Shown in pieces: positions 10,269-18,843 of a DNA stretch of 35,392 bases; the first letter of the stretch is position 1, and each line of letters starts with the position of its first letter. The stretch comes from Phycisphaerae bacterium. Lineage in GTDB: Bacteria; Planctomycetota; Phycisphaerae; Phycisphaerales; UBA1924. Location: assembly GCA_030429485.1 (NCBI GenBank), contig JAUIFD010000015.1, forward strand, positions 1 through 35,392, read 5' to 3'. A program made the translations under genes and the position numbers. Below the pieces are notes generated by a model. The model saw only the letters and a program-made list of their open reading frames with translations, made no database searches and was not told the origin of the DNA.

Positions 10269-11558
10269 GTGCCGAGCACACACGCACCCTCCGCGATGGG
10301 TGTCGCCGGGGCGCTCGCGCGGCATCCCGGACCGGCTGCCGCCTTCACGCTCGACGACGGGCGCACGCTCGTTTGCCGCCCGCAAGCCACCCTCCGCCTC
10401 GCCTTAGGTCCTGACTCGCGACCAGCTTGGGCTTGGCTCGACCCGCGCACCGGCGAGACTCTGCCCGCCCCGATCTCCCTCGAGGGTGAGCCAGCTTCGG
10501 TCTTCGATAGGGTGCTCCGGGCTTTCCGGCCCTCAACGAGCAAGGGCGATGACAGATCTTCGGGGTTCGTCGGCATGGTCACCCACGACGCCGCCTCGAT
10601 CTTCGAACCCTCCGCCCGCTCCCGCCGTCGCCCGCCGCTCCCGCTGATCGAACTCCACCGGTTTGAGGAAGCCGACATCCTCCCACCAGGCGCCGGCGAG
10701 CAGGATGTCAGGCCCCCCCTGCCGCCGATCCGCCTCCGCTCGCAGACCGGACGCCTCGGGTATCTCGCTCGCGTCCGCATGGCCCTCGACTTCATCCGCG
10801 CCGGCGACGTCTACCAGGTCAACATCGGGCACCGCCTGACCGGCCCGTTCCGTGGCTCACCCCGCGCCCTCTTCGCACACCTGAGCGCCCAAAACCAGCC
10901 CAAGCACGGCGGGTACTACGAGTTTGCACCCGGCGCCGGCGCCCGCGCGGTCGCGTCCCTCAGCCCCGAACTCTTCCTGACTCTCGATGCCGGAAGCCGC
11001 CGTGTCGTGACCCGACCGATGAAAGGCACCCGCACCGCGGGCGGCGACACCGAGCTGCGCGACTCACCCAAGGACCGAGCCGAGCTCAACATGATCGTCG
11101 ATCTCATGCGCAACGACCTCGGCCGCGTCTGCGAGTTCGGCTCGATCGCGGTCGATGAGCCGCGGAACATCGAACGTCACGCCGCGGGGGCTCTTGTGCA
11201 GGCGACCGCGACCGTCTCCGGCACACTCCGCGAGGCCTGCGGCCAAGCCGACTTGCTCGCCGCGACCTTCCCCCCGGGCTCGGTCACCGGCGCTCCGAAG
11301 CTCCGCGCACTCCAACTCATCGATGAGCTCGAGGACTTCCCCCGCGGCGCGTGGTGCGGCTCGCTCGGCGTGTTCTTTGACGACGGCTCCGCTCAACTCA
11401 ACGTCGCCATCCGCACCGCCACACTCACCGCAGCCCGCCTCGACTACCCCGTCGGCGCCGGCATCGTCGCCGACTCCGACCCCGAGTCGGAATGGCGCGA
11501 GACGCTCGCCAAGGCCGAGCCCATCCGCGCCGTCGCCACCATCGAGGACGACCGTTGA
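10269..11558 (+). CDS. pabB: aminodeoxychorismate synthase component I
   Basis: This 429-residue chorismate-binding enzyme contains the ADC/anthranilate synthase signature: YQVNIGHRLTGPF, RPMKGTRTAGGD, LMRNDLGRVC, FPPGSVTGAPKLRALQLI and a C-terminal VGAGIVADSDPESEW. Lys252 in PMKGT corresponds to the Lys of PabB enzymes (PIKGT), whereas TrpE has Ala (PIAGT). This favours p-aminobenzoate synthesis for folate over tryptophan. The N-terminal subdomain is short and Arg/Pro-rich. The GTG at 10269 has no clear Shine-Dalgarno; an ATG at 10296 is an equally possible start. No glutaminase partner (PabA) or PabC is nearby. Its stop overlaps the start of the Nudix gene. Confidence 0.92.
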   Translation: MPSTHAPSAMGVAGALARHPGPAAAFTLDDGRTLVCRPQATLRLALGPDSRPAWAWLDPRTGETLPAPISLEGEPASVFDRVLRAFRPSTSKGDDRSSGFVGMVTHDAASIFEPSARSRRRPPLPLIELHRFEEADILPPGAGEQDVRPPLPPIRLRSQTGRLGYLARVRMALDFIRAGDVYQVNIGHRLTGPFRGSPRALFAHLSAQNQPKHGGYYEFAPGAGARAVASLSPELFLTLDAGSRRVVTRPMKGTRTAGGDTELRDSPKDRAELNMIVDLMRNDLGRVCEFGSIAVDEPRNIERHAAGALVQATATVSGTLREACGQADLLAATFPPGSVTGAPKLRALQLIDELEDFPRGAWCGSLGVFFDDGSAQLNVAIRTATLTAARLDYPVGAGIVADSDPESEWRETLAKAEPIRAVATIEDDR

Positions 11559-12034
11559 CTCCCCGCGTGCGCACAGACCTCGTCGACGCCTACATCTTCC
11601 GGCGTGCTGCCAACCCGCTCGGCATGCAGTTCCTCCAGCTCCGCCGAACCACTGAGCCCTACGCCGAGACGTGGCAGCCGGTGATGGGACACATCGAGGC
11701 GGGCGAATCGGCTTCCGAAGCCGTGCGACGCGAGCTGCACGAGGAGGTCGGGCTCGCCCTGCCGAGCGACGCGGTGCTCGGCGTCTGGGCGCTCGAGCGC
11801 ATCCACCCCTATTTCATCGCACCGCGCGACGAGGTCTGGCTCACGCCGAGATTCGGCGTCGAGGTGCGGCCCGCCTGGACGCCGACGCTCAACAACGAGC
11901 ACGACGCCCACCGGTGGGTCGCTCGCGACGACGTCGAAAGCCAGTTCGTCTGGCGCGGACAGATCGACTCGATCCACGAGCTGCTCGACGTGCTCACGCG
12001 ACCCGAGCGTGCTGCCCTGCTGCGCGTGATGTAG
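11555..12034 (+). CDS. Nudix hydrolase, possibly dihydroneopterin triphosphate pyrophosphatase (NudB/FolQ-like)
   Basis: The complete Nudix box GX5EX7REUXEEXGU is seen at residues 45-67 (GHIEAGE, then RELHEEVGL). The short length (159 residues), the W-x-P-V-x-G-x-I lead-in and the C-terminal NNEHDAHRWV resemble NudB, which removes pyrophosphate from dihydroneopterin triphosphate in folate synthesis. Coupling to pabB supports this, but Nudix substrates are hard to read from sequence. I choose the TTG start at 11555: it overlaps the pabB stop (TTGA) and has GAGGA at 11544-11548, 6 nt upstream. The alternative GTG at 11567 is too far from that site. The last 41 bp overlap the 3' end of the convergent GT2 gene. 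Confidence 0.85.
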   Translation: MTPRVRTDLVDAYIFRRAANPLGMQFLQLRRTTEPYAETWQPVMGHIEAGESASEAVRRELHEEVGLALPSDAVLGVWALERIHPYFIAPRDEVWLTPRFGVEVRPAWTPTLNNEHDAHRWVARDDVESQFVWRGQIDSIHELLDVLTRPERAALLRVM

Positions 12035-13118
12035 TCGCCCCGTCCCACGCGAGCAGCCCGCACTCCCACGGGATCAACACGCGCTGTCCCCGCGCCCCCC
12101 GGCGTTCCGCAGCGTCGAGCATCGGGCCGGGCGACATCGTCCCGATCACCACCGCCCGCGCCTCGTCTTCACGCTCCACCACGTGCGCCCCGGCCTCCGC
12201 GAGCGCCTGATCCACGCACCAGTCGTGCTTGCCCCGGTCGACCACCGCCAGCGGACCTTCGCCCGCCACTGCGCGCGAGGTCAGCGCGCGGCGCGCGTGC
12301 CAGAGCCCGGTGAACCGATCCCACTCCTCGCCCACCAGCGGCGTGCGCCCCTGCGACCGCCGCGTGCGCATCAACTCACGGAGCCCCCCCGAGAATCCAC
12401 CCATCGCATCTTCACAGCCTGCGATGCCGTGATACCGGCGCACAACCTCGCGCACCCGAGCGAGTCGCTCATGCTCCGGGGCGTGGCGCTGCATCACCCA
12501 CGCCGAGTTGCGCACGAGGCGACCGAGTATCCGCCCCATGTCACGCCCCGCGTCCACCTTGCGGTGCTCGACGCGAAAGCGCGGATCGAATCGCACCCGC
12601 CACCCGCGTGCGATCAGCTTCGCGCTCAGGTCGTATTCCTCTGCGTAGTAGCCAAACGCCGGGTCGTACCCGCCGGCGTCGAGAAATGCGCCGACCCGAT
12701 ACGCGACCCCACACCCGACCGGCACCTCCGGAAGCCCACCGGCCTCGCGGCCTCCAGACGTGAGGAAGATGTCGGCCGTGACCGCCCCAACCTCATCCGA
12801 GGCCTGATGAAGCGCATGCACGAAGCCAGCGTCGATCGGCGCCGAGTCGTCGTCGAGCATCACCACCCATTCGAAGCGCTTCGCGAGCAGCTCCACGCCC
12901 ACGTTGCGCCCGGCCGCGCCTGCGTTGTGATCGAGGCGGGCCACTTGCGCGCCCGCGTTGCACTCCGAACCGGTAAGCGCCACCGGCACGTCGGACCCGT
13001 TGTCCACGACCAGGATCGGCGCATCGAGCCCGAGCGACGCCAAGCTTGCGATCGTCTCGCGCAGCGCATCGTGCCGGTTTCTCGTCGGCAGCACGTACGC
13101 GAAGAGCTCCCTCCTCAC
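11994..13118 (-). CDS. family 2 glycosyltransferase with extra C-terminal domain
   Basis: The first 210 or so residues are a GT-A domain: FAYVLPTRNRHDALRETI, VVDNGS at about 37-42, NAGAAGRNVG, and the metal-binding LDDDSAP with Asp at 89-91. GGYDPAFGYYAEEYDLSAKLI follows, as in rhamnosyl- and other GT2 transferases. Residues about 275-374 form a separate segment (LAVVDRGKHDWCVDQALAEAG and VLIPWECGLL) that looks like a small alpha/beta domain of unknown role. The start is GTG, overlapping the stop of the upstream cytidylyltransferase-kinase (GTGA), so the two are translationally coupled. No membrane helix is seen. The donor and acceptor cannot be deduced. Confidence 0.85.
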   Translation of the reverse strand: MRRELFAYVLPTRNRHDALRETIASLASLGLDAPILVVDNGSDVPVALTGSECNAGAQVARLDHNAGAAGRNVGVELLAKRFEWVVMLDDDSAPIDAGFVHALHQASDEVGAVTADIFLTSGGREAGGLPEVPVGCGVAYRVGAFLDAGGYDPAFGYYAEEYDLSAKLIARGWRVRFDPRFRVEHRKVDAGRDMGRILGRLVRNSAWVMQRHAPEHERLARVREVVRRYHGIAGCEDAMGGFSGGLRELMRTRRSQGRTPLVGEEWDRFTGLWHARRALTSRAVAGEGPLAVVDRGKHDWCVDQALAEAGAHVVEREDEARAVVIGTMSPGPMLDAAERRGARGQRVLIPWECGLLAWDGATTSRAAGQHARVA

Positions 13119-14719
13119 GACGCGAGCCCCAGCGGCTGATGGGAGATCGCCACGTGCGCCCCGCGCGCGCCCTCGATCACACGGCGTAGTTCGCCAAGCG
13201 TCACCGGCACCCCCTCCCCTCGGTGCGATCCGACAATCGCCGCTGCGGACCCGATCGCCGCCGCGACCAGCGGCGTCGAATCCGCCCCGAGCGCAAGCGT
13301 CGCAAACAGCGCCCCGACGCCTCGTGCTCCAGCCTCGGCGCGTGCGCCGATCGGTGGGATATGCGTGCCGATGAGGCGCGAGCGAAACTCATCGGCGTCG
13401 TCCTCCGCCAGGCCGACCCGTTCGGTGAACATCACCGATCCCTCCTCACCGAGCCCGACCCAGCACGCGCGCCCGCGCGTCTGCGACACCGCCCGCCACG
13501 CAGCGACGGGAAGCCCGTCTTGCTCGATGCCGGTCGCGGCGCGAAGGTGAGCCTCTCGCATGACGATGAGGTCCGGCCGCCGCAGCCGGAGCACCGGCCC
13601 GCGCCCCACAAGCGAAGCGCCCACGAGCAAACGCGCCCCATCGCGCGCCGGGGCCCGGAGGCGCTCGACGAGCCCGTGCGTCATGAGCCCCATGCCCGCG
13701 TCGATCACGAGCGCCGCGTCAGCGCCCACAGCACATCTGCCGCACGACTCCGCCAGGGCATCCAGTTGGCGGGCGTCGAGGACCACGCCGCGGGTGCGAT
13801 CCTCACGGAGGAGCGTCCGCGCACCCGCGCGGATCGTCCTTCGCTCGGGCGTAGGCGTTGTGGCGCGAGCGGATTCGACACGAACGCCCGCGCCTTCGAG
13901 CCTCTCGCGGATCAAGCCACCGGGCGCGTCGTCGCCGAGCGCGGTGACCAGCGTGACCTCGGCGCCCGCCGCCGCAGCGTGCAGCGCGAGAGACGCGGCG
14001 CCGCCAGGCGCCGATCGCTCCTCGACCGGTCGGACGACCATCGCCGGACAATCGTCGTCCATCGAAGGATGATCGCACCGGGCCTCGCTCGCCACCCACG
14101 CTTCGCCGACGATCAGCACCCGCGAGGTTCGCATCCTGTCGAGCACGCCTTCGACCTCCAGCGGCGCGAGCTCGTCATGCGCGAAGAGCGCACTCCACGC
14201 GCGCTGGTGCGGATTCGCATCGGTGTCGGCGAGCGACTGGATGAGCGCGGTGGAGGAAAACACGATGTCGCCCGAGGTGAACACCACGCGCCCGCCGTGA
14301 CGCTCGACCGCGTCGCGCTCCGCGAGGAACCGCGGGTCGGCGTTGCGCTCGTACTCCTGTCCCTTGACATAGACATCCGGCCGGACCTCGTCGAGCAGTT
14401 CGGCTGCCGTCGCCCGGTGTTCGACGTAGACCCAGTCCACACAGTCGAGGGCAGCCAGGTTCTCCGCGCGGAGTTCGTGCGGGATCAGCGGCCGGTGCGC
14501 GCCCTTGCGGACGTGCGCGTCGGCGGAGACCGACACCAAGAGCACGTCTCCCAGGGAGCGGGCCTGACGCAGGTGGCGGACGTGCCCCGGATGCACGAGA
14601 TCGAAGCACCCGTGGCAATGCACGACACGGACGCCCTCGCTCCGAGCACGCTCGCGGAGTGAGAGCAACCGCTCGCGAGTGATCACCTTGTGATGCGGCG
14701 GAAGCGCGCCACTACCCAT
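13115..14719 (-). CDS. cytidylyltransferase-PfkB fusion, HldE-like with reversed domain order
   Basis: Residues about 11-165 form a nucleotidyltransferase of the HldE C-domain/GCT type: CHGCFDLVHPGHVRHL (HPGH at 43-46), KGQEYERN, and FSSTALI at 154-160. Residues about 198-520 are a PfkB/ribokinase-like domain with SAPGGAASLALHAAAAGA. E. coli HldE has the kinase first and the nucleotidyltransferase second; here the order is reversed. The kinase looks degenerate: the substrate loop GDxxLD is GEAWVA (205-210) and the catalytic GAGD is GARG (464-467), losing the base Asp. It may make an NDP-heptose-like sugar with only the transferase active. I prefer the ATG at 14719 because the longer frame would run through a 13-bp inverted repeat. 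It is coupled to the downstream GT2 gene. Confidence 0.85.
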   Translation of the reverse strand: MGSGALPPHHKVITRERLLSLRERARSEGVRVVHCHGCFDLVHPGHVRHLRQARSLGDVLLVSVSADAHVRKGAHRPLIPHELRAENLAALDCVDWVYVEHRATAAELLDEVRPDVYVKGQEYERNADPRFLAERDAVERHGGRVVFTSGDIVFSSTALIQSLADTDANPHQRAWSALFAHDELAPLEVEGVLDRMRTSRVLIVGEAWVASEARCDHPSMDDDCPAMVVRPVEERSAPGGAASLALHAAAAGAEVTLVTALGDDAPGGLIRERLEGAGVRVESARATTPTPERRTIRAGARTLLREDRTRGVVLDARQLDALAESCGRCAVGADAALVIDAGMGLMTHGLVERLRAPARDGARLLVGASLVGRGPVLRLRRPDLIVMREAHLRAATGIEQDGLPVAAWRAVSQTRGRACWVGLGEEGSVMFTERVGLAEDDADEFRSRLIGTHIPPIGARAEAGARGVGALFATLALGADSTPLVAAAIGSAAAIVGSHRGEGVPVTLGELRRVIEGARGAHVAISHQPLGLAS

Positions 14720-14731
14720 GCGGTCGGCATC

Positions 14732-14780
14732 GGGTTGCGCCCTGTGGAGCCGTGAAGTGCGTGGGCTCAGGGCGCAACCC
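14732..14780. promoter_or_regulatory. 13-bp perfect inverted repeat between divergent glycan genes
   Basis: GGGTTGCGCCCTG (14732-14744) is repeated exactly inverted as CAGGGCGCAACCC (14768-14780), with 23 nt between. Inside the spacer AGCC and GGCT can add four more pairs. The element sits in the 83-bp gap between the starts of the leftward cytidylyltransferase-kinase gene (14719) and the rightward glycosyltransferase gene (14803). That position is ideal for an operator controlling both arms. In RNA it would form a strong leader hairpin on either side. The function is inferred from position only. Confidence 0.6.
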
Positions 14781-14802
14781 ACGCCCGACCGATCACCCGA
14801 AC

Positions 14803-17220
14803 ATGAAACTCACCCGCACGGACATCATCCGCATGGGAAGGGCGGCCAATCCGTGGGCGTTCATCCCCGTCGGCGTGCGTGCGCTCGAGGTCGCGCCGCA
14901 GGATCGGGACGTCCGCTACCTCCTCGCGGCCAACTTTGCGCATCTGGGGCTTCGCACCCCGGCGCGCGAGTTCGTCGCGACGCTGCCCAATGAGACGGAG
15001 AGGGCGGTCGTAGACCTCCGAACGTCGCTCGACGAGATGCCCGATGATCTGGTCTCCCCCGAGTCACTCGCCCGAACGGCGAGCACCAACCTCGAAGCCT
15101 TGCAGTCGTCCAACCCGCGCGCCGCGTCGGACCTGCGCGAGCACTTCGCGGCGTGGCTCCGCTCGCTGGATGGAGCCGCGCATTACCGGACGCGAGATAA
15201 ACAGATCGTGCGCCGCGACCTCGGAAGAACGGGCATCGCGGCGTGGCCAGGCTTCGGCGACCAAATGACCATGGCGCGGGCGGTGCTCGCGCAGCACATG
15301 GGCAAGTGCGGCCCGTTCGAGCGAGCATTCGTGATCGAGGGCCTGAGCCCCCCGTGGTTCTTCGTCGAGACGATGCGCCGGACGCCGCCCAACCGGGTCG
15401 GGTATCAGCCTCGGGTCACGCTCGTGCAGGCCGACCCGCTCGAGTTCCTGAGCGGTCTTGCGGTCACGGACCTCGCGGACCAACTGTCCGAGGGACGCAT
15501 CGAGGTGTTCATAGGCGAAGGCGCATCGCGTGAGGTCTACGAGGCGTTCCGCGCGCGCCCGGGTGTGCAAGCGGGTGTCGTCGCGATCGCGACTCCGGGC
15601 ACCCGAAAGCGAACAGCCCCGCCTCTGGGCGAGGTTCTCGCACAGTGCGCCCGCGGTCAGGAAGCGGACCACCACAACCTGGTCACGCAGATCGCGGAAC
15701 GCTCGCGAGGGCAGCGTGCTCGCGATTGGTTGGCACGGTACGACGCGGCCGCCCACGGCGAACCACTCCGCATCGTCATCCCCACCACTCGATACTCAAC
15801 GTACGTCGCTCACGCCTCGCACGGGCTTGGCGAGGCGTTCCGGAGACTTGGGCACGAGGTGGAGATCATCGAGGAGCCCGATCCTTGGAGCGTGACTGCC
15901 TCGACCGGGGTTCTCGAGCCCATCGCGCGGACGAAGCCTGACCTGGGCGTGCTGATCAACTACACACGTGCTGCGCCGTACACCGGTCTGTTCCCCGACT
16001 CGATGCCGTTCGTCACGTGGGTGCAAGACGCGATGCCGCACCTGTTTGACACGACACTCGGACCCAAACTCGGCGAGCGCGACTTTGTCGTCGGCCACCT
16101 GCACGAAGCGACAGTCTCGGCACTCGGGCTCCCCGATCGGCGGCGTCTTTCCATGCCCGTGGTCGCGGACGACGCGCGGTTCCACGCGGGAGAGATCGAG
16201 CCCGCGCTGGCGCGGGAGCTGGCGTGCGAGGTGATGGCGGTGACACACCATTCGGAGACACCTGAAGCGCAGCGCGACCGGATGTGCCAAGAAGCGACCG
16301 GGAGAACGGGCCGTGAGGCTGTGAATCGCCTGCACGAGCGCATCAGTGAAGCGTTGCGGTCGCCCGTGGCGCGTCCGGCGAAACTCGCGAAGCAACTCGC
16401 AGTTGAAGTGGTGTCTGAGCTCTGGGGCTCGGGGGCGACGCCAGAGGCCCACGCGACCGTGCGCCACCAGGTGGCGATGCCGATGATCGATCGAGCCCTA
16501 CGCCACCGCACGCTCCGCGTCGCGGCCGAGTTGTGCGTGCGCAGAGGATGGCGCTTCCGCCTCTTCGGAAACGGCTGGGGCACACATCCGACGCTCGGGC
16601 GATTCGCGCACGGCCCCATCGACCACGGCGAGCCGCTGCGGGCCGCCTACCGGTCGAGCGCCGTGACATTGCACGTGTGCGCCGGGGGGCTCGTGCATCA
16701 GCGCGTGCTGGAATGCGCGCTCTCCGGGGGCCTGCCCGCTTGCGCGGTGTCCGTCGAGTCCTTCGCGCCGCTTCTAGCGCGCGCAAGAGCGGAACTCGCG
16801 GCTGCCGGCGCGCGCGCGATCGGCGAGGACCAGTTCGGTGAGCTGTACGCGCTCGCAACACCGCTCGCGAGGGACTGGGCCAACGGGGTGGAAGCGCTCG
16901 GCGAAGATCGACCCGCGTTCGTGCGCATGCCACACCGGATCGCAGACCCAGGCATATCGGCACCCCCGGAGGAAGAAGACCCGACCTGGGTTCTCGGCGA
17001 CCTTGTCGGCGGGAACGGCCTGGGGTTCGTTGACGAGCGTTCGCTCGAACGGCTGGTGATCCGCGCGTCGAACGACCCGGCCTGGCGGAACGCACGCGGC
17101 GCCGAGATCGCGGCCCGCGTGCGGGAGCGGCTCACCACAACGGTGCTCGCCCAGCGGATGATCCGGCTCGTCCACGAGGAGCTGCGCCTGCAGGCCGGCA
17201 CGATCCGAGCGGCAGCATGA
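14803..17220 (+). CDS. large CgeB-like glycosyltransferase with N-terminal Maf-like domain
   Basis: This 805-residue protein has two halves. The C-terminal half (from about residue 325) starts with a GT-B-like Rossmann segment, LRIVIPTTRYSTYVAHASHG, with FRRLGHEVEIIEE after it. It continues with FVTWVQDAMPHLF and a CgeB/glycosyltransferase-like end (FRLFGNGWGTHP, then HVCAGGLVHQRVLECALSGGLP). The N-terminal half has FGDQMTMARAVLAQH and VTLVQADPLEFLSGLAVTDL followed by RIEVFIGEGA. That pattern recalls the Rossmann region of Maf flagellin glycosyltransferases; this is my inference. Start choice: the ATG at 14803 avoids a 17-residue upstream stretch lying over the inverted repeat, although no strong Shine-Dalgarno precedes it. 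The next gene overlaps by ATGA. Confidence 0.75.
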   Translation: MKLTRTDIIRMGRAANPWAFIPVGVRALEVAPQDRDVRYLLAANFAHLGLRTPAREFVATLPNETERAVVDLRTSLDEMPDDLVSPESLARTASTNLEALQSSNPRAASDLREHFAAWLRSLDGAAHYRTRDKQIVRRDLGRTGIAAWPGFGDQMTMARAVLAQHMGKCGPFERAFVIEGLSPPWFFVETMRRTPPNRVGYQPRVTLVQADPLEFLSGLAVTDLADQLSEGRIEVFIGEGASREVYEAFRARPGVQAGVVAIATPGTRKRTAPPLGEVLAQCARGQEADHHNLVTQIAERSRGQRARDWLARYDAAAHGEPLRIVIPTTRYSTYVAHASHGLGEAFRRLGHEVEIIEEPDPWSVTASTGVLEPIARTKPDLGVLINYTRAAPYTGLFPDSMPFVTWVQDAMPHLFDTTLGPKLGERDFVVGHLHEATVSALGLPDRRRLSMPVVADDARFHAGEIEPALARELACEVMAVTHHSETPEAQRDRMCQEATGRTGREAVNRLHERISEALRSPVARPAKLAKQLAVEVVSELWGSGATPEAHATVRHQVAMPMIDRALRHRTLRVAAELCVRRGWRFRLFGNGWGTHPTLGRFAHGPIDHGEPLRAAYRSSAVTLHVCAGGLVHQRVLECALSGGLPACAVSVESFAPLLARARAELAAAGARAIGEDQFGELYALATPLARDWANGVEALGEDRPAFVRMPHRIADPGISAPPEEEDPTWVLGDLVGGNGLGFVDERSLERLVIRASNDPAWRNARGAEIAARVRERLTTTVLAQRMIRLVHEELRLQAGTIRAAA

Positions 17221-18806
17221 GCGGCGCATCACCCGTGCGACCGGAGCATGTCGCCCTCTGTTGTCGTAGTCACGCCATCTCGGGCATCGCCGCTTCGATG
17301 CGCCGACTGAGCGAGGCGTGCGGATTCCGCCTGCTCGTGTGCGGGGCTGGGAATACGCGGGCCGACCGACCTGAGCACCTCCGCGCCGTCTGGGCGAAGG
17401 ACGCGCCGCTCGGCGCGCGGATCGACGCCATCGACAACGTGCTACGCGGGAGCGGCGTGCAGGTCGTGGTGCCGAACGACCTCGCCGAGGCCTACGTCGC
17501 AGCGGCGATTGACCCCGATTTCCGAGTCCTCGCGTGGGCGCACGGGGACGACGACGACGCCCACGATCTGTACGAGCGGACCGCGCCGCTCGCACATGGA
17601 CACTTGGCGGTCAACGACAAGCTCGCCTCCCAAGTGGCGGCGTATGCCGCGGTGGCGCCGGCGAGCGTCAGCCGCCTTGCGTGCGGCGTACCCATCCCTC
17701 GGTTCATTGCTCCGGTCGATCGCAAGACCACGGCAGGCGTGCGTGTCCTCTTCGCCGGATGGCTCGACCGGCGGAACAAGCGCTCGCACGACCTGCCTGG
17801 CCTATGCGAGGCGCTGCGGAAGCGGGGCGTGCGTTTCGAGCTGACGATCGCCGGCGAAGGGCCGGCGTACGGCGACCTGCTCGCGGCGTGTGCGCCCCAT
17901 GTGCGCCTCGCGGATACCGCGATGCTCGGGCGCGTCGATCGGCGCGTGATGCCTGCGCTCTACCTCGCGCACGACGTGCTCGTCATGACGAGCCGCTCGG
18001 AGGGGTGCCCGGTCGTCGCGATGGAAGCAATGGCGGCGGGACGTCCGGTTGTCGTGACGGATGGGTGCGGGGGCGCGAGCGGCCATGTGCGCGCCTCGTG
18101 CGAGCACGGGCGAGGTGCGGGAGTCGTCGTGCCGACGGGCGATGCGGACGCCCTCGCGGAGGCCCTGGCGCGCCTTGCGAGCGATCGGGAGTCGCTGGCG
18201 GGCATGGGCGTCGCCGCCCGCGAGTTCGCGGAGCGCGAGTTCTCGATCGAACGAGTTGGCGCCCGGTTGCTCGACACGGCAAGCGACGCGAGCAGACGGG
18301 ACGGCCTTGGCGCCGAGCCGAGCGAAGTCGCCCGGTGCATCTGGGACACCGCGGTTCTTGCCGGTGCGGGCGTGGGAGACGATCGCGCCGACCTCTCGCG
18401 GCGCCTGCGGATGGCGGGATTGCCGGATGCGCCGCCGGCCTGCCCGCGCGTGCGTCGGCGTGTTCGGCGTTTCGAGGCTGCGATTGCGCAAGCGAAGCGC
18501 GCGAGCGGCGTGCCCACGCCGCGTGTAGTGATCTACCCCGAAGGTGCGCACACGCGCGGGCTGGGCGAGGCGATCCGCGCGGCGGGCTGCGTGTGCGCGA
18601 TCGCGGACGACCGGTACGAATGCACCCCAGGGGGCGCTGCCGACGGCATCCCACGCCGAGCGCCCTCAGGCCTAGCCTCCGGCAGCTTTGACGCGGTCGT
18701 CGTGTGCTCGGACGAGCACGAGGAGACGCTCCTCCCGCGGGCTCGGGCGTGGGCCAAGGGGAAAGCCGTCGTCGGGATGTACACCGACCTGTCCATGGCG
18801 GCTTAG
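17217..18806 (+). CDS. family 4 glycosyltransferase with C-terminal Rossmann-like domain
   Basis: In this 529-residue protein the GT4 part (about 10-360) shows an N-terminal acceptor domain, the VRVLFAGWLDRRNKRSHDL strand opening the donor domain, FELTIAGEGPAYGDLL, and the donor-binding SRSEGCPVVAMEAMAAGRPV. The last 100 or so residues are separate: RVVIYPEGAHTRGLGEAI, IADDRY, then FDAVVVCSDEHEETLLPRA. This resembles a small nucleotide-binding module attached to some sugar-modifying methyltransferases and transferases (YGAGxHT, DAVVISSxxHE). Its role here is not known. The ATG overlaps the preceding stop (ATGA), showing translational coupling in the rightward glycan unit. No signal or membrane segment is seen. 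Confidence 0.82.
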   Translation: MSGASPVRPEHVALCCRSHAISGIAASMRRLSEACGFRLLVCGAGNTRADRPEHLRAVWAKDAPLGARIDAIDNVLRGSGVQVVVPNDLAEAYVAAAIDPDFRVLAWAHGDDDDAHDLYERTAPLAHGHLAVNDKLASQVAAYAAVAPASVSRLACGVPIPRFIAPVDRKTTAGVRVLFAGWLDRRNKRSHDLPGLCEALRKRGVRFELTIAGEGPAYGDLLAACAPHVRLADTAMLGRVDRRVMPALYLAHDVLVMTSRSEGCPVVAMEAMAAGRPVVVTDGCGGASGHVRASCEHGRGAGVVVPTGDADALAEALARLASDRESLAGMGVAAREFAEREFSIERVGARLLDTASDASRRDGLGAEPSEVARCIWDTAVLAGAGVGDDRADLSRRLRMAGLPDAPPACPRVRRRVRRFEAAIAQAKRASGVPTPRVVIYPEGAHTRGLGEAIRAAGCVCAIADDRYECTPGGAADGIPRRAPSGLASGSFDAVVVCSDEHEETLLPRARAWAKGKAVVGMYTDLSMAA

Positions 18807-18843
18807 GCGGACGGCTCGCGCCGGTCGGCTCTAACCTCTATCC

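Noticed and set aside
10269-11558. Anthranilate synthase component I (TrpE)
   Set aside because: The PMKGT motif has the Lys of PabB rather than the Ala of TrpE, and no trp genes are adjacent.
14720-14782. Longer start of the cytidylyltransferase-PfkB gene
   Set aside because: It would translate through the 13-bp inverted repeat and adds 21 residues without family similarity.
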